Source: Adiantum capillus-veneris
Lineage: Eukaryota; Streptophyta; Polypodiopsida; Polypodiales; Pteridaceae
Reading direction: 5' to 3'
Length of the DNA stretch: 64,000 nucleotides
NCBI GenBank assembly: GCA_014529385.2
Contig: CM043969.1
Location: forward strand, 20,180,946-20,244,945
The notes under the pieces are model-generated. The model worked only from the letters and a program-made list of their open reading frames with translations. It had not been told where the DNA came from and searched no databases. Positions 34,358-44,889 of this stretch are shown one piece after another; position 1 is the first letter of the stretch, and every line of letters begins with the position of its first letter. The translations under genes and the position numbers were made by a program.

Positions 34358-35300
34358 TGTTAGTGAGTCGTCGTGATCGAACGTCTACAGCATAGCTATT
34401 TTGTACTAACATAGTGTCAATACGTAGGGAAGCAACTCACATGGGACACGGAGATTCTTTGAGGGTGTCAACCTCAAGAAATGAACTTATGAAACAAAGC
34501 TATCTTTAGCACTATGAAATCTATCACTCCCTACTTAGGCAATATGTCTATGTCTTGTCTCATTAGTCTCGGTCATCATGCCATTTTGGTACTCAAACGA
34601 AGTCCAAATACAATGAAACTTGAGGAGGAGGTCTAAGACACCTAGGGAAACTATCCTACAAAGTTTGGTTGCAATATGAAAAAGGTACCAAATCACGATC
34701 CATCTTTATCAAAGTCCTAAAAATTGCAATAAAACAATCCAGAAAGGTCTCCCTATGGTGTAGGAACACTACCCTATGGTGAAAATATAAAAAAACAACT
34801 ATTAATGCACTCAAAAAAACAGATTTAACTCGTAGACAGGTCATCTAGAACCACAACAAAATTGACAATGATTACACTTAAATTAAAGAGCAGTAGACAA
34901 GGAACAAATTACAATTGTTGAAAACAAATTTGGATTACCAAAGCTCAAGAAAAATGGATTACAATGCATAAGAGAGTAGCAGCTCTCTGTCGTACGCTTC
35001 AAACTCCAAATTTTCTATAAAGAAGATTCTATTCAAACTTACAAAATTGGGTATTATACCTAAGGCTTGTCTTGGCTAGTGGTTAAAATATGACCTATAG
35101 GGCCAAAACCAAAACATTACAACATGTTCCTTCTAATGAAGAAGTTGTTTGGTATCTCTTAGTTAAGGACTAAGGCTCCAATGAGGGGTGAAGAAAAAAA
35201 GACACAAAACCGAAGGAGGGGAAGGTGAGGGGGGAGCTAGTTTGGGAGTTCGAAACTCTTGGATAATGGCTTTACTTCCTCGATAAACTATCCATTTGCC
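34358..35300 (-). mobile_element. 5' LTR of the family B element
   Basis: In element orientation the LTR ends ...GACGACTCACTAACA at 34358. Its U5 carries GGTTGACACCCTC and GAGTTGCTTCCCTACGTATTG, aligning closely with GATTGACACCCTAG and GAGTCGCTTCCCCCGTATCG in the LTR at 1285-2223. A CCTTAGGTATAATAC segment near 35050 matches CCCTAGGTATATAATAC (TATA region) of that LTR at almost the same distance from the LTR end. The right end is estimated from this alignment. An ATCACGATCCAT word lies at 34692-34703, related to the leader palindrome. Confidence 0.5.
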
Positions 35301-36334
<1,034 letters not shown>

Positions 36335-37610
36335 CATCAAAGGATTTAGTCCCCTACCTTAGCACTCTCACTAGCTTTGATGTCTCCAATAACAACCTAA
36401 GTGGCTCCATTCCTCTCGGCCTCACCCATTATGCCAAGTCATCATTCAAAGGGAACATGTACCTTTGCGGGCCACCTCTTGACATAAAGTGTCCTCTAGT
36501 TGAAAAGGCTAGTTCACCTAGCAAATCTAGTGATGGGTTCCAGTGGATGCTATTCATTTTTCTCTCGGTAGGATTCATATTAGGGATGGGGCTTATTGTA
36601 CTGGGTACATTGAACTACTACAAAAGAAACAAGACTCAAGAAAAACACAATGCCAAATTATCTACCCAAATTGATCAAGCCAGCATAAGATCTCAGTTCA
36701 TGGAGGTGGCAAGGTTGAAAGGAAACACGTTGAGATATTGGGATTATCTCGTCTCTCCCCAATACAGAAGACTTCAACTCAAATCATTGATGGCATTCAA
36801 AACCATGAAACAAGCCGTATGGATTCAAGAAAAAATGAGTTATTCACAAAAGAGGCATCCATAGAGAGTGTCGACGACACAGGTGTCCTTGAATTTCTTG
36901 ACATGGAGAATAGACAATTTCAGCTAGAGGACCTCTTAAAAGCCTCTGCACAGATTTTGGGAAGGGGACTTTTGGGAAGTTGCTATAAAGCGACACTAGA
37001 AGGAGGGCTTGCGGTTGTGGTGAAGCAATTGAGCCTTGAACCCACTGTAAGTATATCCGACACTGACAATTTGTTCTCCCATATTTTCACCCTTATTAAG
37101 AGATCCCTAGCAATAAGTTTTTTATCTAGAACTTTTACAATTTTTAGGTGAAAAGCAACCATTTTCAGTAGCCATGGAAGCTTTGGGGAAAATAAAGCAT
37201 CCCAACATAATGCCTCTACGAGCACATTTTTATGCAAAAGAGGAGAAACTTTTGATATATGACTATATGCCAAATGGAAGCTTGTTCAATGCTTTACATA
37301 CCCTTGGTTCAATAATTTTCCATTTTTGTGGTGCACTTCATCCCATGGTCTCTGTATTATTTTGTCCACTTCAAAATCAATGCATGAAAGTAGATGTAGT
37401 GATATTACCTAATGGCACATGCATGTGAACATGAGAATACTCTCCAATCTGAGCTTGTGTAGAGGGAAGGAAGAAAACAAGACTAGATTGGATGGCTCGA
37501 ATCAAGATAGCAAAAGGAGTGGCGAGGGCATTGGACTACATCCATACAAAATATCCATCATTGTTAACACCAACAAGGTCACCAGAATGCACAGTGCGCA
37601 GGTACATGGT
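36335..37610 (+). pseudogene. LRR receptor-like kinase fragment (atypical LRR-III/PRK-like), broken
   Basis: Recognisable pieces in order: the last LRR and cap, LTSFDVSNNNLSGSIPLGL...YLCGPPL (about 36365-36480); a transmembrane segment FIFLSVGFILGMGLIVLGTLNYY (about 36556-36627); a frameshift near 36740; then [38 protein letters not shown] (about 36918-37032), the juxtamembrane part and glycine loop of the kinase. A probable intron follows (GTAAGT at 37048, ending TTTTTAG at about 37147), then [33 protein letters not shown] (37180-37284). After a gap comes LDWMARIKIAKGVARALDYIHTKYP (about 37478-37555). The catalytic HRD/DFG half and the N-terminal ectodomain are missing. GRGLLG and LKASA fit the LRR-III subfamily, many of whose members are signalling scaffolds or pseudokinases. 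This looks like a captured gene piece. Confidence 0.8.
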
Positions 37611-38534
37611 GTTTTTTCAATGTATTGTGGTTTGTATTTGATCTTAGAGAGGACACAACACATGTTCTCAAGTACAAAATATTTCTTCTTTAGTTAGTAT
37701 TAATTAGCAGAGTAGTAGCTTCTCCGAGTAGCTTGAGGACATTATTTAAGTACCTTCCCAACTCCCGCAATGCACGCACAATTCCTTGTTGGTCTAGAAC
37801 ATCCACCATAGATGCCTCATCTATTAGCTTTCAAAAATAGTTCCTAGTAAAGAATTAAGCAAGGAAATGAGGCATATCATGGTTATCACTTAGTGACACT
37901 ACAAAGGCTTCATGTGAAGCATTGAAAGTTGCCTTTGTATAAGGCAGAGTAGAATATTGGGATCACATTGGGCTATTCACTTGAGATGCTATAACTTTAA
38001 CACCCTTTGTGCAACTCATAATGGACATATGTAGGAAGACCAAGTCAATAAAAAATGCCACCATGGACACCCCAGTAATAGCAATCTATTGGTGGATACA
38101 CCTCAAATTTGCTACCACCAACCTTTTACCTGAGAAGCATGTCATCTTGTGCACTGCTCGCCTCATAGAAAATTGAATTGTAGACCACACTATGTCCAAG
38201 AATCCCCATTCGTGAACTTTGAATGCATCACGTCCAAAGTTTCCCAGACATTGAAGTTTTTGAACACATCATGTTCATAATTTGGCCAGCAACAATGGAT
38301 TTTCCACACATCCATAATGTTTTGTATATGTTGGATTAGCTCCTTGCTAGATCCATGTTCCTTAAACTTTGACTCACGAGACCAAATAGCGATACCTTGA
38401 AGTCCAATAAATGTGTCAAAAGAATATATAGAGAGCTCCTTTTGCCCCTATTTTCCAATCACAAGCCTCTCTCTAGCTGAAGCAAGTTGTGGCAATGGCC
38501 ACCTCACTAGATATCTGGCATCATGGCCATTGCC
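37611..38534. other. unassigned DNA
   Basis: No gene or element boundary is recognised. Confidence 0.35.
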
Positions 38535-39000
38535 ACATCTGCCATATAGATTCTCTCAATAGAATATTTATCATCATTATACCTTTGTCCTCCTGCAATT
38601 GCTTACATTTACCTTTGGCTTCACGTTCTAGAGCCAAACAAAGCATCCTCTCGCATTTATAACAACAGCTTCTAAGACCTCGTGGGTATCGAGGTAGTTA
38701 ACTGAGCACTAGCCAATGCCCTTTCCATGTTGAGAGTTGATCTTGGTTCACCTTTTCCATTGGAGAATCTAAGAGAGCACTTTTGCAAATCTCTTCAATG
38801 GAGACATATCTTTGTTGTCCTTGTCAAGTTTGCCTTTGACTTTACTATCACTCAAAGCCTGGAACCTTGCCCATGGAGACTAAGACGACTTCCAACTCCA
38901 TAAGAAAAGAGCTAAGACCTTCTCAATTGAGCTTTTCCTTCATGATTTGAAAACATAATGTCTTGGCCAACTTCTCCTACTCCTTAAATTAATTGAGGTC
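38535..39000 (-). repeat. degenerate duplicated segment, copy 1
   Basis: It aligns in the same orientation with 39950-40380. Both contain GAATATTTATCATCA, CTCTCGCATTTA(T/C)AACAA, GACCTCGTGGGTA, CCAATGCCCTT and GTTGTCCTTGTCAAG-like blocks. On the minus strand this copy can be read as CCYKCERMLCLALEREAKGKCK, a Cys-x2-Cys start followed by an acidic/basic helix. The other copy has CCKCEKML in the matching place, so an old coding sequence is suggested. No family is named. Confidence 0.5.
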
Positions 39001-39949
39001 CTGGAAATGCATTATCCATCCCTGAGCAATTGGTTTGGATCAACTTTTTTGTTGGATATTCTGAGGTCAAGCTAGCTTGAATCTCATTGGATAGCTCACC
39101 TTGAGAGCCACTAAGAATCTAGCTTTATTTAACTAAATAAGTAAGCTCTCTTTTCAAAGAGGGATTGAAGGACACTTGTCACAATGCTAACCCTCTTGCT
39201 TGAAATGAAGTGAGACATTCATTGGCTAGCCCATAGTGAGGTGTAATAGTCTTCAAGCATGCCAAGAAGGGGGGGGGGGGGGGGTTAAGATGGCTCTTTC
39301 TCGCTCTTGCACCTCAAGAAATTTCATTCTAGCAATGTGAAGTCTCCTTTTTAAGCCTAAGAGAAGTGGAGAAGCCTACACCAAGAACACTTGACCATGG
39401 AATGCAAATTCAAGCAAGTGCCAAGCGTACAAGCATGCTCATCTCCTTCACCACCTCCATTACTATGCTATGCTATGCTTTATGAGTGAACTATTGTGAG
39501 AAGAATACTTCTTCTTCTTCTCCTCTTTCCTCACTCCCCCTAGCTCTCTCCACCTTTGTAGGTGTTTGTCTTGGGATTGAGGCCCTACCAAGTGTAATTT
39601 TAGTGCATGAAGCTATTTAGCTTCCTGGCATCAATTGGGCTTTGAAGAGCACAAAGATTGTATTGTAAACAAGTATCTCTCAATGGTAGAAGTTATAATA
39701 CAAAGTCCTTTTGGAGGGAAGATTGGCTCCCAGTAAATCTGGTCCTCATTTGTTATCAATTTTAATCTCTCTCTCTTTTTCAAGTTATTTTGCATGACAA
39801 GATAACATGTTATGTTGTTTCTTGCTATAAATTCCAATCATCACTTTCTTTTTGCTCCTATAAGGAACCTCCTTAATGAAACACTCTCTCTTGTTCATAT
39901 GATTCCGCTACGAGTAATGAGACTAGCTTAATTTCTATCACAACGCCCG
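39001..39949. other. unassigned DNA with G homopolymer
   Basis: A run of 16 G lies at 39269-39284. No gene is supported. Confidence 0.4.
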
Positions 39950-40380
39950 TGTGACTTGAAACCTGGCATTGTGTCCACATTGACTGCTCTCAGTCGAATA
40001 TTTATCATCACTATCTCTGTCAAGCTTTCCTTTGCCTTTGTCCTCTCGTGAGCTCTTAGATTTAGCCGTGGCTTCACATTCTTGAGCCTAAAAAAGCATC
40101 TTCTCGCATTTACAACAATGACTCTCGGACCTCGTGGGTAGTCAATTGGGCACTGGCCAATGCCCTTCCATAGCTGAGAGATGATCTCTTTTGCGGATTT
40201 CTTCAAACACTATCTTTGTTATCCTCGTCGAGCTTGCCTTTGACTTCATCATTTATTGACTTCCACCTTTGCAAGAAAAGAGTTAAGATCTTTGCAATTC
40301 AGCTTTGCCTTTGTGATTTGAAAGTGTAATGGCTTGACCAACTTCTCGTATGCAGCTCCAAAAAAATTAACAAAGGATCT
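39950..40380 (-). repeat. degenerate duplicated segment, copy 2
   Basis: Partner of 38535-39000. The minus strand carries a CCKCEKML reading near 40090-40115 and the same flanking blocks. A 92-codon open frame at 39928-40206 on the minus strand is in a different frame from this conserved reading and is not favoured. Confidence 0.5.
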
Positions 40381-41427
<1,047 letters not shown>

Positions 41428-41429
<2 letters not shown>

Positions 41430-42126
41430 CATAGTGTATGCAAAATTGCCTTCAAAGCCTAATAGAGTAGTGATCTATGTGTGCCAATTCTTGTCTTCAC
41501 ATGCTTATTTGAGAGACGTGACTCGTGAGTCTTTGACTCCAAGAGTTGTAGGGAAAAGGCATGCCACATGCTCTCTGTCTCTTCTCTTGCATGCCCTCTC
41601 TCTTTCTTTTTTCAAAACCCACGATAGTATAATAATTTCAAAACATTCATATCAAAATGTGGAAAAAATACCATCAAGATCCATAGACCAAACAACGGGC
41701 CCATCACAAAACAACCAACAGATTCCAACCATCATAACATTCGCTGAAAAATAGGGAATCCACCCCTAGAAAATTTGAAGAACCACACACCCAAAGATCA
41801 CCAAACATTGTCTGAACAGGGAGCCACCCTTGAAGAAACCAACCTAACCTAAACTAGGCGAGCTTTTGCCCCTAGATGCACAAGAGCAAGCCATCTCTAG
41901 GTCTATCTTTCAAAAAATGGAGAAGGCTTGAGAGGGAGGGAGCCGGAAGTAGCATTGCCAACTAGATCCTCCAAATCTAGAGCAAATCCCTAATGCAAGG
42001 ATGCATCCAGACGTCTGCTCTTGACACCACCAAAGACGAAGTTTAAGGCACCTCCATGCTTCCTTGCAACAATGTCCATTGGGCCCCCCACCCATGAGAT
42101 AAGACTCTTCACTTTTGCACTTGGTA

Positions 42127-42183
<57 letters not shown>

Positions 42184-42482
42184 TAAAAAGAAAACTATAA
42201 TCGCTATTGTATCTACTAGAAAAAGAGAGTAGGTGTGCAAAACTGTTTTTGACATGCTTTATTAACAGGAATCTACGAAGATGGTTAGAGGGTCTTTGAG
42301 GAAGGAAAAGGGCACAAATGACACGTGTAGGGGGAAAAAAGATAAGGAGACTCCGTTCATAAGCTTGCCATGAGAGAGGAAGGAATATGACGTGTGCGAG
42401 TTGGGGTCTGATAGGCAGCATAGGATGTGGCAGATGCTATGCAAAGTCTCTCTCTCTCTCTCTCTTTGTATCTTTTTAGCAT
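41428..42482. other. unassigned left flank of the family A element
   Basis: No gene is supported. (GA)n at 42131-42181 and a short (CT)n at about 42447-42466 are present. The last five bases, AGCAT (42478-42482), are the left target-site duplication of the next element. Confidence 0.45.
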
Positions 42483-42769
42483 TGTTGAGCCAACAGAGGA
42501 TCACACCCACATTTTTACTCACACCCATCATTTTGTAACCATTGATTGTAATAAATGTCTTTCCGACATTAATTTTGATTTGAGCCATTCATTAAGTAAC
42601 GGGACTCAATTGAGTTTCCAGCTTGTAATCCCGAAGTAATTTCACCTGTTGATGTAAATAATTAGAGATGTTCTCACCTCCAAGGCTGAGGTATATAAGC
42701 CAAAGTTTTGTAACCTAAAGGGGGATTCAATTATTAATCAAAGTGAGTTTTTGAGCGCCGTGACTGTGT

Positions 42770-42844
<75 letters not shown>

Positions 42845-43468
42845 TTATCTTCTTGCGACGCGAGCTACGGGGCCGCCATTGGAGAAGCGACACCGCCATT
42901 GTGTTAGCAACGGTGAGAGCTACGCACAGATACCAAGAGTGCGCGCTATCGGCTTCTACGTGTGGTAAGTTCCTACGAGCTTCGTTGTGAGTTTTCTTCC
43001 AACTCGTGTGTCGGAATAGAGCGTGCAGCATATCTATAGAACCACAACGAGTAGAGCTACACATTAGTACCATCGGGGTCAAGTTTCGGTCACCTGTATT
43101 TTTCGGCCTGTCTTCATACGCGTTTGCCGCACGCAGTGGTTATAGGTTGATTTTGCAGTTCAAGTCTTTAGGGTGTTGTTCTTACCTAGTGTATAGACTT
43201 CCCCTTGAGTTTGAGATCGATTCAATGATTCTAGATCCTGTTTCGTATAGCATTCGTTCGTAGTACGGATTTCAGTCACTTGCGTATTTTAGAACTTAGA
43301 TTTGATTTCCCTAGTAGTGATTGTCATTAGAAGGTCGAGTAGGTGATTTGACACCCACCTAGTTGTTTCCATGCGCCTGCGGGTCAAGCTCCGTCCTCGT
43401 CTGACAAATTCTGTTGTTGGTTGAGTTCTCGCTATTTAGCTTCCGCTAGCGGCGTAACCGCCTTAACA
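42483..43468 (+). mobile_element. 5' LTR, family A
   Basis: TGTTGAGCCA at the left and CCGCCTTAACA at the right. The promoter TATATAA is at 42692-42698, so transcription likely starts near 42725. A 71-base (GA)n tract (42772-42842) lies within the transcribed part. A TCATACGCGT word at 43114-43123 matches ten central bases of the leader palindrome. The open frame at 43006-43263, conserved in the other LTR, is probably chance. Confidence 0.95.
42692..42698 (+). promoter_or_regulatory. TATA box of the 5' LTR
   Basis: TATATAA in GAGGTATATAAGCC, repeated identically in the 3' LTR (62226-62232). It lies 210 bases into the LTR, a normal position for a U3 promoter. Confidence 0.75.
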
Positions 43469-43470
43469 TT

Positions 43471-43487
43471 TGGCGCCGCTGCTGGGG
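43471..43487 (+). promoter_or_regulatory. primer binding site, tRNA-Asp type
   Basis: TGGCGCCGCTGCTGGGG, two bases after the LTR end. The complement of the plant tRNA-Asp 3' end is TGGCGCCGTTGCCGGGG, so two mismatches. This primer is known from Athila and related Ty3 elements. Confidence 0.8.
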
Positions 43488-44889
43488 ACGAGAGCCCTAA
43501 GTAGGTGACCTTAGACTAATCCTACGAGGTGAGTCGTATAAACTACTTTGTATACTTTAGTTAGAAAAGATCTAGGAGTGGTGGACTCCGAAGGTCTCGA
43601 GAGATACTAGGAAGTGGGGTATTCCTGGGTCTTCCGTGTTGACAGTATTTTTAGTTTAGCTTAGATTAGATTGTTTTTGATGGTGTTTAAGTGGTTGTTG
43701 ACATAAAAAGCATTTGCTACTCCTTGTGTGGTAGTAAATCTCTTTATATTTTCAATTGCAAAAAATCCATTTTATGATTAGAAGTAGCTTAGGTAGGGCC
43801 TGATTTGATCCTGATCTAGAGCTATCAATTGGTGTTCTATTTGCTTGATGTGTTTGATTGCATGTTAGATCACTGAAAAAGTCGCTTTGGTAGTGAAATA
43901 TGCAATAAACAAAGTTCAGACAATTTTTTTGTGCAACTGATTGTTGCTGAGCACTTAAAAAGAGCTATTGGAAGAGTTCTGTGCTGAAAAACTGGAAATC
44001 TGCAACTTTAGACATCATACGCGTATGATGTCTTAGGACCTAAACAGAGACTAAAATTGAAAATTTGACATTGCCAGAGTGTTTAGAAGGGGGGTTTTAC
44101 CCTAAGATCAACTTGAAACAAGAGCATTAACACTCAAAGAAACCCAAAAAGACAAGTCGGAGTCCAAGAAACGCAAAGAATAGGAAATTTTGGATTCAAA
44201 TCTTGTTTTTACATTCAAACCTGACAAAAACACTTGAAACTCAATTATAAACATTGGAGAAGGCTTAAAACCAAAAATAGTCAAAATCTGGGAAAAAAGA
44301 CATCATACGCGTATAATGTCTTTTGGCACATCCACTGCTTATTTTTGATATCTGACCTGACAAGATTGTTACAGGCACTGTAGGAAGCATAAATATCAAG
44401 TTTGGACCCAAATTGATGAAAAAGACATCATACGCGTATAATGTCTTTGACCTAATTTTGGACATATTTTGATACTTTGCTAACACAGATCCATTGTAAT
44501 AGCTGTCTAGAGGTTATATTTCAAGTTTCATCCCATTTGGATCACAATTGACCCAAAAAACAAGTCAAAAGCGGAAAATTGCCAAGAAAAGCCTAAATTA
44601 GCCATAACTTGCTCAAACAGAGTTCAAACTGAATTTTGTGATTGAACAGAGCATAAAGGGGCCACTGAGAGTGAGCATAACCAAAATAGTCAAAATCTGT
44701 GAAAAAAGACATCATACGCGTATAATGTCTTTTTCAGCATAACTGCGACAAAATTCTCACTTGATGAAACAGAAGTTGTCCAACTGACACGATTAAACAA
44801 TTGACCAAGTATCAATCAGTTTGGATCAATTCTGACCACAAAAACTTTAGGAAAACAAATTGCCGAGACGGAAAAGTTAAAGTCCTTCA
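43488..44889 (+). other. non-coding leader of family A
   Basis: About 1.4 kb without a coding frame between PBS and gag. It is made of degenerate repeats: ACCAAAAATAGTCAAAATCTG is found before palindromes 2 and 4, and AGTTTGGA(C/T)CC(A/T)AATT-like blocks recur. Four palindrome copies lie inside. Confidence 0.8.
44010..44730 (+). repeat. palindrome array, leader part (four copies)
   Basis: Half-site GACATCATACG followed by its reverse complement (core ACGCGT) at 44011-44032 (perfect, 24 bp with flanking A/T), 44299-44320, 44424-44445 and 44708-44729. The last three share one substitution (GTATAATG instead of GTATGATG) and extend to 28-30 bp through A/T-run flanks. Start distances are 288, 125 and 284 bp. 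Confidence 0.95.

Noticed and set aside
43006-43263. 85-codon frame present in both LTRs of family A
   Set aside because: Conserved only because the LTRs are nearly identical; no motif and not present in the related family B LTR.
44010-44730. CRISPR array
   Set aside because: The repeats are palindromic but the spacing is 125-288 bp with diverged, related spacers, and the sequence is a eukaryotic retroelement.
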